DNA from: Flammeovirga sp. EKP202
Lineage (GTDB): Bacteria; Bacteroidota; Bacteroidia; Cytophagales; Flammeovirgaceae
Length of the DNA: 64,000 bases
Direction: 5' to 3'
Assembly: GCF_014534745.1 (NCBI RefSeq)
Contig: NZ_JACVVP010000018.1
Location: 62,001-126,000, forward strand
Positions 9,127 through 18,100 of this stretch are shown piece after piece. The notes under the pieces are model-generated. The model was not told where the DNA came from, made no database searches, and saw only the letters and a program-made list of their open reading frames with translations. How positions within the stretch are numbered: the stretch's first letter is position 1; each line of letters begins with the position of its first letter. The position numbers and the translations under genes are program-made.

Positions 9127-9858
9127 TTACTTTTTCAGATTCGCTTTGTTGAAGACATTATCAGAAATCGGCACATTATCCTGCATCTCAATCACAATAA
9201 AATCTGTCCCTTTCCCATCTTTTAATACATCTTTATAATTCATCTTGAAAGGATAAAACCTTCCATTCACCGGGCGAACATCTTCCATGTTAATCGTCTT
9301 TAAAAGCTGTCCACTTTTAGCGAATAGGTCTTGACGCATGGGTACATAATTTTTCTTTTCTACCCACATCTTTACTTTAGGGTAAGAAATATCGTCCACT
9401 TTAGCATCCAACTGTAATATATAACAGTCTTCTCCGTTCATCTGCTCTTCTCCTTTGATCGTTGGTGTGTACATGTCCACCATTTTCTTCTCCTGCATCA
9501 TATCTTCATACGACATGTCCGAACCATTGACAGACTGTCTCAACATATGACCTGAAATTTGTATGGTACGATCTGATGATGGAGAGTAAATCCAAAGTTT
9601 ATCGTCTAACTTCAACATTTTAGTCCCTTTTTCTCTAGCGGGTGAAAGGTATTCTGAGAAAGTGTCTTTTGTTCCTCTGGAATAGGCTTCCATCACAATT
9701 TCCTTGTTCTTTCTCTTTCCATATACAATCATCTTTGATTTAGTGATTTTTGTACTGGAATACATATTTTCATCAATTTTTTGAAGCATTGCTACGGGAT
9801 CTTGTGCCATTAAGGTACAGCCTATAAGTAAAAATGCAATGGTGAATATTTTTTTCAT
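9127..9858 (-). CDS. Periplasmic LolA-like outer-membrane lipoprotein-sorting protein
   Basis: 243 residues with a signal peptide (MKKIFTIAFLLIGCTLMAQ). The body matches the LolA-like 'outer membrane lipoprotein-sorting protein' family (PF17131 type): SSTKITKSKMIVYGKRKNKEIVMEAYSRG is strand 1-3 of the half-barrel, followed by KLWIYSPSSDRTIQISGHMLRQSVNGSDMSYEDMM and later YPKVKMWVEKKNYVPMRQDLFA. Proteins of this fold carry lipids or lipoproteins across the periplasm. Here it is the last gene of an operon with two FtsX permeases and an ABC ATPase, so it probably accepts what they extract. A large palindrome lies in the 227-base gap upstream and may lower its expression relative to the permeases. 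Confidence 0.85.
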   Translation of the reverse strand: MKKIFTIAFLLIGCTLMAQDPVAMLQKIDENMYSSTKITKSKMIVYGKRKNKEIVMEAYSRGTKDTFSEYLSPAREKGTKMLKLDDKLWIYSPSSDRTIQISGHMLRQSVNGSDMSYEDMMQEKKMVDMYTPTIKGEEQMNGEDCYILQLDAKVDDISYPKVKMWVEKKNYVPMRQDLFAKSGQLLKTINMEDVRPVNGRFYPFKMNYKDVLKDGKGTDFIVIEMQDNVPISDNVFNKANLKK

Positions 9859-9890
9859 ATTTCTTTATTGTTTTAATTCTTTTTATATCG

Positions 9891-10034
9891 CAAGTGTTAA
9901 GCCGAAAGGCGTCACTTGTGATTTATCATTGGCGAAGTCTCCCGACTTCGAATAGCCTAATTGTATTTGTTCGTTTCGAAGTCAGGAGACTTCGCCAATA
10001 TGTAGTTCCAAGTGACGTTTTCGCTTAACACTTG
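9891..10034. repeat. BIME-like palindromic element with two 7-4-7 hairpins
   Basis: 144 bases forming an imperfect palindrome. The outer arms begin CAAGTGTTAAGC and end GCTTAACACTTG. Inside, each half holds its own hairpin: CGAAGTC-TCCC-GACTTCG (9933-9950) and CGAAGTC-AGGA-GACTTCG (9977-9994), in opposite orientation. This is the plan of paired REP elements (BIME) or a small MITE. It sits between the second permease gene and the LolA-like gene of one operon. A diverged relative is visible at about 49389-49443. Confidence 0.8.
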
Positions 10035-10085
10035 AAACATTAATAGGCATTGCATCTCTACACTACCGTATTCTTTCAATTAATC

Positions 10086-11357
10086 CTAAACACCTAATTC
10101 ATTAAATAACTCTGATGTTTGACGTTTGAAAATTCCTCTTCCAGATAATAATGCACCTAAGAAAGTAGCCATTACTCCAGGGAAGAAACCTATCCAAAAT
10201 TGAGTGGGAACGACCTTCGCTCGAATCACATTAGAAAATAATACATTACTATTTCCTAATGTTTCTGACATATCTATCCCTACTTCTTGAAGGTAAAGGG
10301 TCAATAGCAGGCCTAAAATAGTTCCGAAAACTGATCCTATAGCTCCAACGATTACTGATTCTAATAAGAGTGATTTATAGATGTCTCTTTTGGATTCTCC
10401 AATAGCTATTCTAATACCAAACTCAGTATATCTTCTTAAACCGCCAAGTAATCCTGTATTCCATAATACGATGGACATGGCAATGATAAAAAAGAAGGTG
10501 AATGCACTACTCATCGTATTGACCATATCCAACATAGTACTCAAACCATTCTGATCCCTTAAGGCTAACATTTGAGGTGCATATTCATCATCATCATTGG
10601 CAAAGGATTGATTATAACTATTTTTGATTTCTTCTATTGCTTGATCATCATAAATATCATTGGGTAGGTAACCGTAAATCTCTTGAACGGCATCTTCCAT
10701 ATCAAGAATTTGCTCTGCATCTTTTATATCAATTAAAAAAGTTTTGTCGTCCATCACTGACAGTCCAAATTGTACTGCTCCAACATAAGTAAAGTTTTGG
10801 AACGACATGCTTCCATCCATTGTTGAACCGAAATAGGTAATTTGATCACCAATTTTCACATTCATTCTTTTGGCTAATCCCTGCCCTAAGAGTATTTCAA
10901 AGGGACCATTAGGCATTCTTCCTTCTACAATATTATTGGCGATGTTCAACCTCTTCAGATCTGAATTTCCTTCTGTCATATCAAAAGCCATCCCGCCTGC
11001 AATCCCTTGTGTTTTAGTTTGACCATTTTCATCTGGGACGTCTAAAATACCTCCAAAATTGAATCGCTTTACCCAGTCTGCTTCAGGATACCTTTTCTCT
11101 AAATCTTGTATTACCTCACCTGTTTCTAGTATAGAAAGGTCCAATGGTTTTTGAGCTATATTTTTGACATATTCTCTTGTCATCACCTTCATATGCCCCG
11201 TTCCAAAACGTGCATTCTGATCGACCATATCCCCCATCATTCCTTCAATGTAACCCACGAAGAAAACGGAAAGGGACACTCCCAAGCTCACTACAATTAC
11301 AGGAAGTAAACTTCTGCTTTTGTCTCTGATGAGACCTTTAAATAAAAATTCAAACAT
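10086..11357 (-). CDS. FtsX/MacB-type ABC transporter permease
   Basis: 423 residues. One N-terminal membrane helix (about 15-37, SLLPVIVVSLGVSLSVFFVGYI) precedes a large periplasmic domain, and three C-terminal helices follow (about 285-410). This is the FtsX/LolC/LolE/MacB layout. The last part carries the coupling-helix signature RRYTEFGIRIAIGESKRDIYKSLL. Such permeases do not pump across the membrane in the usual way but work on periplasmic or membrane-embedded substrates such as lipoproteins. Its ATG overlaps the TAA of the preceding permease (TAATG), so the two are translationally coupled and probably form a heterodimer with the ATPase at 12536-13228. Confidence 0.9.
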   Translation of the reverse strand: MFEFLFKGLIRDKSRSLLPVIVVSLGVSLSVFFVGYIEGMMGDMVDQNARFGTGHMKVMTREYVKNIAQKPLDLSILETGEVIQDLEKRYPEADWVKRFNFGGILDVPDENGQTKTQGIAGGMAFDMTEGNSDLKRLNIANNIVEGRMPNGPFEILLGQGLAKRMNVKIGDQITYFGSTMDGSMSFQNFTYVGAVQFGLSVMDDKTFLIDIKDAEQILDMEDAVQEIYGYLPNDIYDDQAIEEIKNSYNQSFANDDDEYAPQMLALRDQNGLSTMLDMVNTMSSAFTFFFIIAMSIVLWNTGLLGGLRRYTEFGIRIAIGESKRDIYKSLLLESVIVGAIGSVFGTILGLLLTLYLQEVGIDMSETLGNSNVLFSNVIRAKVVPTQFWIGFFPGVMATFLGALLSGRGIFKRQTSELFNELGV

Positions 11358-12532
11358 TATTTCTTTCCTTTTAAAGCGTCTACAGTATTCATTTTAGCAA
11401 TCTTGCGAACGGGAAGGTAGCTGATGACTGCCGAAAGTACCACTACCCAAAAAACTGTTTTTGTAAACAGTTCCGGCGTCATTAGCGGATAAATATATTC
11501 GCCTACAGTAATCCCCATTTTTCTGGATTGATCCACGTTAGAAGTCATAGGAATACCTACTTCATGCAACCAACTCAAAAGTGGTATCGCTATGATAGAA
11601 CCTACCACCGTTGCGATAAATGCATACATAGTTCCTTCCAATGTAAATAAGAAAGTCACTCTTTTTTTGGTAAAACCTAATGCGATATAAGTGCCTATTT
11701 CTTTTTGTCTTTTGAAAACGGAAAACACTTGTGAATCAAAAATGGCGATCAGAGCAATCAGCATCAAAATACCATAAAGGAAAGATGAACCTCCTCTTTT
11801 TAATTCGATAAGTTCATAAAATTCTTTGAGTAATGCCTCTTTGTCTTTGTAATTCCAAGAAGCATTTGTGGTTTGATTGTATTCGGCATCTGCCAATAAA
11901 TAGGTAGCTTCTTGTTGCAACCCTGTCAGTTGATTCATTCTATTCAAATCAATCCAAATTTGACCTGCATCAATGGTCGGTACATTGGTTTCAAAAATGC
12001 CTGCAATGGTGATGTTTTGAGCATCAAAAGTTCCGTTTTTATCTTTCCAACGCATCAGTATTGCATCACCTACTTTTAGGTTGTTGTCCTGAGCCATTCC
12101 TAACCCAATCAAAGCAGGAATATTGACCTTGCTTTCTTTTAAGAGCTGAGTTGGAAGTTCTACAATTTGTTGATCTGCTGGAATGCCTTTTAGTAAGATC
12201 GGCACCATTCTCCCATCGGGATAAATATTTGCTTGACGAATTAAGACGGGAGTCAGATGAGCATCTTTTTCATAGTTCCCGTGTCCACTTTCAATAGTGA
12301 AAGGGTCCAATTTGTCGTAATCAGGATGGATCACTTGCCCTTGTGCAAATTCCCAATTGACCTGATCTCTAATGCCTTGATATTCCCAACCAGTGTACAT
12401 GCTGTTGAAAAACAAAATCATGACAAACGCTAAGGATAATGTGGTTATAGTGAGCCAAGTTCTCAAGCCAGAACTGATGATGTTTCTGAACGCTAATCGA
12501 AAACTCAACCCTATGTTGTATAAAGTATCCAT
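11357..12532 (-). CDS. FtsX/MacB-type ABC transporter permease (partner subunit)
   Basis: 391 residues with the same layout as the next gene: N-terminal helix (about 22-45, WLTITTLSLAFVMILFF), a periplasmic domain of about 200 residues, then three helices. The family segment FKRQKEIGTYIALGFTKKRVTFLFTLEG is present before helix 3, and RKIAKMNTVDALKGK closes the protein as in LolC/LolE. It begins 3 bases after the ATPase stop and ends in a one-base overlap with the second permease. The two permeases differ enough to act as a heterodimer. The substrate is not known. Context points to lipids or lipoproteins. Confidence 0.9.
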   Translation of the reverse strand: MDTLYNIGLSFRLAFRNIISSGLRTWLTITTLSLAFVMILFFNSMYTGWEYQGIRDQVNWEFAQGQVIHPDYDKLDPFTIESGHGNYEKDAHLTPVLIRQANIYPDGRMVPILLKGIPADQQIVELPTQLLKESKVNIPALIGLGMAQDNNLKVGDAILMRWKDKNGTFDAQNITIAGIFETNVPTIDAGQIWIDLNRMNQLTGLQQEATYLLADAEYNQTTNASWNYKDKEALLKEFYELIELKRGGSSFLYGILMLIALIAIFDSQVFSVFKRQKEIGTYIALGFTKKRVTFLFTLEGTMYAFIATVVGSIIAIPLLSWLHEVGIPMTSNVDQSRKMGITVGEYIYPLMTPELFTKTVFWVVVLSAVISYLPVRKIAKMNTVDALKGKK

Positions 12533-12535
12533 TTT

Positions 12536-13228
12536 CTATTTTGTTTCGTCGTTCTTTACTTTTCCATCTTCCAAAGTGATGACTCTTCTGAGGTATTCTA
12601 TTACTTTACTATCATGAGAAGAGAACATAAAAGTGATGCCCAATTCTTCATTCAGTTTTTTTAGAATATCCATGATCTTGTAAGCATTGGTGGAATCTAA
12701 GTTTGCCGTCGGCTCATCTGCTAATACAATATCGGGCTTCTTTACGATGGATCTTGCTATGGCCACTCTTTGCGCTTGTCCGCCTGAAATTTGAGAAGGT
12801 TTCTTGTTTGCTATATCAGAAAGCCCTACCCAATCTAAAGCTTGCATTACGGCATGTTTTCTTTCTGCTTTTGATTTCTTTTGTAATAGTAAAGGGAACT
12901 CTACATTTTCAAAAATGCTATAGACAGGCAATAAGTTATAGCTTTGGAAAATAAAACCAATATGTTCGTTTCTAAGTAGTGCGGACTCTGCGTCTGATTT
13001 TACGGCAACGTTTTTTCCACTGATTAATATTTCTCCTTCTGAAGGAATATCTAATGCTCCAATTAGGTTTAATAAGGTTGTTTTTCCTGATCCACTAGGA
13101 CCAATCAGCCCTGTAAATTCACCTTTCTTGATTTTTAAATTGATGTCACTCAAAGCTGTAAACTCTGTTTCTCCTACCGGAAAACGCTTAGTTACGTTTT
13201 GAATTTCGATGATGTTGTTTGTATTCAT
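12536..13228 (-). CDS. ABC transporter ATPase of LolD/MacB type
   Basis: A 230-residue nucleotide-binding subunit. Walker A GPSGSGKT at residues 43-50, Q-loop FQSYNLLPVYSIFENV, signature ISGGQAQRVAIARS, Walker B IVLADEPTANLDS, and switch His in FSSHDSKV are all intact. The close fit to LolD/MacB ATPases and the two FtsX permeases immediately downstream identify a LolCDE-like complex. It is preceded by the outer-membrane barrel gene (35-base gap). It powers the system from the cytoplasmic side. Confidence 0.95.
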   Translation of the reverse strand: MNTNNIIEIQNVTKRFPVGETEFTALSDINLKIKKGEFTGLIGPSGSGKTTLLNLIGALDIPSEGEILISGKNVAVKSDAESALLRNEHIGFIFQSYNLLPVYSIFENVEFPLLLQKKSKAERKHAVMQALDWVGLSDIANKKPSQISGGQAQRVAIARSIVKKPDIVLADEPTANLDSTNAYKIMDILKKLNEELGITFMFSSHDSKVIEYLRRVITLEDGKVKNDETK

Positions 13229-13263
13229 ATTAATATGGTTTTTGCGTTTATTCCTTTTTGAGA

Positions 13264-14403
13264 TTAATGGTTTAATACAGCCATTAATCGCACCCCGAAA
13301 CCTGGAGTAAATTGGTTTAAATCATTGGTGGCGATGGGTGAGGATATATCTGTTGTGGGATTATAATAGATCATAAAATACCCTGTCCACAAATCGAAAT
13401 CATGATTATAAGTCGTAAAAAAACCTGTTCCGCTATTGGTCCAATCTCGATACACCATCACGGATATGTTATCAAAATATGATAGCGGATAATTCATCGA
13501 AATTGCCGTAGTATTACCCTTGTAATCAGCATTATTAAACTCTTCACCGTACCAGGTAAAAAGGTGTTCTCCTACTATATTTAGCCCACTACCAATCGGT
13601 AACGTATAATCCATACCAATGTCCAATAGTGTTTGATTTGTGAGGATTCCTACATTTTTATTGGTCTTGGTATAAGTTCCTTCAAACCAAACTCCGAGTA
13701 ACAAATCCCATTTTCCATCAACCCCAATTCGATTTTCAGGCGTTTCAATGAACATTGGATTATCGGTGTTCCATCTTGTATCTAAAACAGCTTTTCGGTG
13801 ATGGTATGAAAACGCAATTTCACCCTTTGGAGTAGGCAACTGCACTCTACCTCCTAGTTCAGGAATATCTTTCACGGATTGTAAAGCATCATACCCCCTT
13901 TGCTCTTCATTTCCATATAAAGCCCAAAACCAAATATTTGCATTATTCTTAAAATAATATCTCGCTAAGGCAGAATAGACACCGTTAGTCAAACCCAGCG
14001 GATCTCTAGGGTCAATTTGATTGAACCATTGCATGGGCCTTAATAAAGTAGATGAACCAAAATCAATTTTTTGAAGTCCTACTCTCACTTCACTATTGCC
14101 GTGAGCATAACGTACCCAACCTCTGTAAGGTAAAACCGTTCCATCCCAAACCGGAGTTCCATTTGCGTATTGAACTGAACCGTAAATATTGGCAGAAGCA
14201 AAGGCTGAAAAGGAATTTAGAGAATCAAATTGATGCTCAAATTTCACTTCTGGAATATAACGTCCACCACTCCATAAATTGAGCTGTTCCGCTTCGGGAG
14301 AGTAGGTTGTAAAACCCACTAACATACCATTAAAATCGAATTCAGATTGCCCGTAAATGGTATTGGACAACAACAACAAAAGTAGGATTTGAAGCTTTTT
14401 CAT
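13264..14403 (-). CDS. Outer-membrane beta-barrel protein, DUF1302-like
   Basis: 379 residues with a signal peptide (MKKLQILLLLLLSNTIYGQ) and alternating amphipathic strands typical of an outer-membrane barrel. The stretch VRVGLQKIDFGSSTLLRPMQ followed by NQIDPRDPLGL resembles the 'R.G.Q...G......P....i.prd' pattern of DUF1302-type barrels and related porins, a guess from memory. In gammaproteobacteria such barrels sit beside LolA-like proteins and RND exporters. Here the partner is an ABC system, which supports a role at the outer-membrane end of a lipid or hydrophobic-compound path. It follows the TetR gene by 6 bases. Ends in LMAVLNH. Confidence 0.7.
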   Translation of the reverse strand: MKKLQILLLLLLSNTIYGQSEFDFNGMLVGFTTYSPEAEQLNLWSGGRYIPEVKFEHQFDSLNSFSAFASANIYGSVQYANGTPVWDGTVLPYRGWVRYAHGNSEVRVGLQKIDFGSSTLLRPMQWFNQIDPRDPLGLTNGVYSALARYYFKNNANIWFWALYGNEEQRGYDALQSVKDIPELGGRVQLPTPKGEIAFSYHHRKAVLDTRWNTDNPMFIETPENRIGVDGKWDLLLGVWFEGTYTKTNKNVGILTNQTLLDIGMDYTLPIGSGLNIVGEHLFTWYGEEFNNADYKGNTTAISMNYPLSYFDNISVMVYRDWTNSGTGFFTTYNHDFDLWTGYFMIYYNPTTDISSPIATNDLNQFTPGFGVRLMAVLNH

Positions 14404-14409
14404 TAGTTT

Positions 14410-14985
14410 TTATTCTTGGGGACCATATATACCAAAAAAATAAAAGTTGATGATACCTCTCGTAACATCTTCAGAAGATTCAAACAGCACTATATTTTTG
14501 GGATCTTCAATAAATGCCTGCATATGATCAAGCATTGCCAACATCAATTCAATACTTAAATCTTGTCTGATTTCTCCGGAAGCTCTAGCTTTCATTATTT
14601 CTTGCACAAACAAAGACCTTCCCTCATGTTGCATGTCTTGTAACTCTTTCATCACCTCCACCTTTTCATTGAACATTTGAAGAAACTCTTCTAAAAATAT
14701 CTTACTCATACTTTTAGAATACTTTATTTTCATCTCTGTCAATCTCAAAAGGGTTTCTCTAAAAGAGGTACTTTCCTCCACAATTGTGTTATACTCCAAC
14801 ATGGAAGTATTAAATAGATTACGGAGTATGGTTAATACTAAATCTTCTTTATTACTAAACTGACGATAAAACGTCATCTTGGAAACACCTGCTGTCTCAT
14901 AGATTTCACTTACACTGACCTTCTTAATTCCTTGTGCATAAAAAAGATCTTGTGCCGTTTTTAATATTTTATCTTTCGCTTTCAA
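14410..14985 (-). CDS. TetR/AcrR family transcriptional regulator, TTG start
   Basis: 191 residues. The N-terminal DNA-binding domain is clear: ILKTAQDLFYAQGIKKVSVSEIYETAGVSKMTFYRQFSNKEDLV, with the helix-turn-helix at about residues 24-43. The C-terminal helical domain is the ligand-binding part and is not conserved. The start must be TTG at 14985: the frame is closed by TAA four codons upstream and no ATG lies before the helix-turn-helix. It is the first gene of the operon (outer-membrane barrel 6 bases downstream), and palindromes lie just upstream, so it probably represses its own operon and is released by the transported compound. Confidence 0.92.
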   Translation of the reverse strand: MKAKDKILKTAQDLFYAQGIKKVSVSEIYETAGVSKMTFYRQFSNKEDLVLTILRNLFNTSMLEYNTIVEESTSFRETLLRLTEMKIKYSKSMSKIFLEEFLQMFNEKVEVMKELQDMQHEGRSLFVQEIMKARASGEIRQDLSIELMLAMLDHMQAFIEDPKNIVLFESSEDVTRGIINFYFFGIYGPQE

Positions 14986-14987
14986 TG

Positions 14988-15046
14988 ATGTTACTTATTT
15001 TTGAATGTGATACTAATATAGTAACATTTAAATTAATAAGTAACAT
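14988..15046 (-). promoter_or_regulatory. Candidate TetR operator region: nested inverted repeats
   Basis: Directly upstream of the TetR gene. A 12-base perfect inverted repeat, ATGTTACTTATT (14988-14999) and AATAAGTAACAT (15035-15046), brackets a 19-base imperfect palindrome, TGATACTAATATAGTAACA (15008-15026). The element AGTAACAT occurs twice in the same orientation. This is the expected place and kind of site for autoregulation by a TetR dimer. The assignment is inference. Confidence 0.55.
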
Positions 15047-15078
15047 TATTGAAGAATTTATTTTTGAGAAAAAAACAT

Positions 15079-15112
15079 AAAAAAAGCCCATAAATTTTCA
15101 TCATGAGCTTTC
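15079..15112 (-). terminator. Intrinsic terminator of the adhesin gene
   Basis: Minus strand: AAAGCTCAT...ATGGGCTTT, a nine-pair stem with one mismatch, then seven T in all. It lies 22 bases past the stop of the giant adhesin gene. Confidence 0.75.
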
Positions 15113-15134
15113 TTTGAAATCTTACTGCAAATTG

Positions 15135-18100
15135 CTATCGAATAACGGTGAGTGAATTAGCATCTCTATGAATACTGCCATCAAGTTCACTGACATAATC
15201 CATCGTATAAGTATATACACCGCCCGGAACAAGTTTGCCTCTATACATACCATCCCAACCGTTTCCTTCTTGTCTCGCTTCACTGGAGTCTTTGTATTCT
15301 CTGCTAAAAATAATTTCTCCCCATCTGTTGTAGATGTTCAATTTAATATTAATTGCATATCGAGATCGAATAAGGAACTCATCATTTAAACCGTCACCAT
15401 TTGGTGTCATTGCTGTTGGTGTAAATAATTGAGGTGGGCATAAATCTACTACATTGATGGAGGTATACAATTCACATTCTGTTTCATAAGTTGTATCAAT
15501 AATCCTTACTTCAAAAGTGCCTTGGTCGTCTCTTTTTACGGTTTGAGTTGTTTCACCCGAATCTTCCCAATAGTAAACAAAATTATCACCTCCTGGAGCA
15601 GTAATTTCAATTTCCCCTCCTGTTCTGAAACAGAAAATTGTATCTGAAGTGGTAAACTCAGGTGGATTATCTCTTACATAAAGTGTATAGGCTCTAGAGA
15701 AAGTACATTCCTTTCCGCTGATATGTCTTACGGTATTTGTTACAATATATTCTCCTGGGGTTGACACATCAATAGTTGGTGTGTTTTCTCCCGTTGACCA
15801 AACAAAACTTTCTACCGTTCCTTCATATTCACCAATACTTCCATCTAATGTGTATTCCTCTCCCAAACAAATTTGAATTTCTGTTTTCTCATCTTCAATT
15901 TCAGGAATCACGTATACGTTCACCGAATCATAAGCAATACAACCATGTTCGTTGGTCACTTTCACTTTATACATAGTATCTTCTGTAGGGCTTACGTTTA
16001 TCTTTTCTGTAGTTTGAGAAGTAGTCAACCATTCATAAGCAATTCCGCCACTAACCATCAATTCTGTGCTACTTCCCTCACAAATATAGATATCTTCAGA
16101 AATTGTAATTTCAGGCAATTCGTGTACTGTAATAGAAGCTTGATAGTATGTTGCACAACCATTTTCTGTTGTTACTTCTAAATAAATATCATAAGTACCA
16201 GCCTCTGTATATTGATGGGAAGGTGAAATTTCAGGACTTGTATAATTTGGTGTTGTACCATCATAATTAAAGTCCCATTGTACAGATTGAATTCCTGCAT
16301 TATCACTGCTGATTAACGTTCCATAGTAAGTACTCTCATTGATAAACTCAGCAAAATCATAACGACAGATATTGTTAACCGTGAACTTTGTATCTACTAA
16401 ATTATGAATTTCGACATCTGAAGAGAATACTTCTGAAGGACAACCGCCAATTGGCTGAACGATGAGTTGTACAGAATGCGTACCATGATCAGGGAAATCA
16501 TAATATAAACTCGGTTCTGTTGTAATTGTATCACCATAAACCCCTAAATCCCAAATATATTCTGTTGGAAGATCATCATAATCACTTGTGGACCCTGATG
16601 CATCCATAAAAATTGTTTCTCCTAAACATACAGGCGTGGCCACAAAATTGGCAACTGTAATCGGTGTTTTAACTTCAATAGAAGAAGTAGTTGCACATAA
16701 GGTTGGATGCGAATTATCTACAATTGTCACCGTATAAATTCCGGCCTTTGTGACTTGAATGGATTGCGTAGTTTGATTGTTATCCCATAAGTAGGTGAAA
16801 TTGCTTCCTGCTGGTGCTGTTAGCGTTAAATCACCTTTATCAAAACAAAAAACGGTATCAGCGCTTAGCATTCCAGGGTTTTCTCTAAAAATCACCTCTA
16901 TGTCTTTCGTGAACGTACAAGTCTTCCCAGAAGTATGAGTTACTGTATTGGAAACCGTATAAAGACCACTTGTCGTCACCACAATCGATGAAGTCGTTTC
17001 ACCTGTTGACCAAAGTATATCCTCGGTTGTATTTGGGTAATCTATCAATTCCCCATTTAGAGTAATGGATTCTCCCTCACAAGCTTCAAAGAAAGTCGTC
17101 GTTTCATTAAAGGATGGAATAACGTTTACTCTTACTGAATCATATTCTACACAATTGGTAGCATTTGTAACTTGAACAGTGTAAACAGTATCCGCTGTAG
17201 GAGACACCATAATTTTATCAGTTGTTTCCCCATTATTCCATAGGTATTTCACACCTCCGCTTGCTGATAATTCAATTGATTCACCAATACAAATAAATTG
17301 TTCTTCTGAAATCACGACCTCTGGCAGACTATAGATCTCCACCTCTTGAATCACAGAATCCAAACAACCACTTAATGAGTACACCTCTAATTTCACTTTA
17401 TGTAGGCCGACTTCATCAAAAGTATAATTAGGTGAAATGTCCTCTACAATTACCTCCTTTAGTGGATCTCCATAATCAAAATACCATTTTACAGTTTGAA
17501 TTATTGAGGGATCATCATTGATATTAATTCCATTGTAAATAGATTGATTTGTAAACGCATTCGTCTCTCCCAAACAAACGGCAGTAACATCAAATGCCAC
17601 AACAGGAAGAGGATTCACCAATAGTGTTTTTTCAATTGAAGTAGATGAACAACTATTATCTGATGTCACTGTTAATTTGATATCATAATCACCAGCATTT
17701 TCTAATTGAACATTGATTACCGGCTCAGTGGTTGTCGTATCTCCCCAATTATTTATTTCCCAATGATAAGAAGTAATATTTCCTCTACTATAATCCTCAA
17801 AGTCACTTAATGAACCGTCCAAAGTCAGTACATCACTAACACATATCGCTGCAAAATCATCTAATTTAGCAATAGATTGAGGTTCATAAATGACTTTAAA
17901 AGTATCGGCTCTTACGGCTACAGTTTCCGAAAGGGAATTTGTACCATCAATTTTATCTATGTAATCAGCCTCAATCCATGATTTAATAATGTAAGTTCTC
18001 CCATCTTCCAAATCAGGATCAATTGTAAATGGATTTCCATCTTTTTCGTAAGAAAAGGTCACTTCTTCTGACGTTCCTCCATCTGTTGATGCAATTTCGA

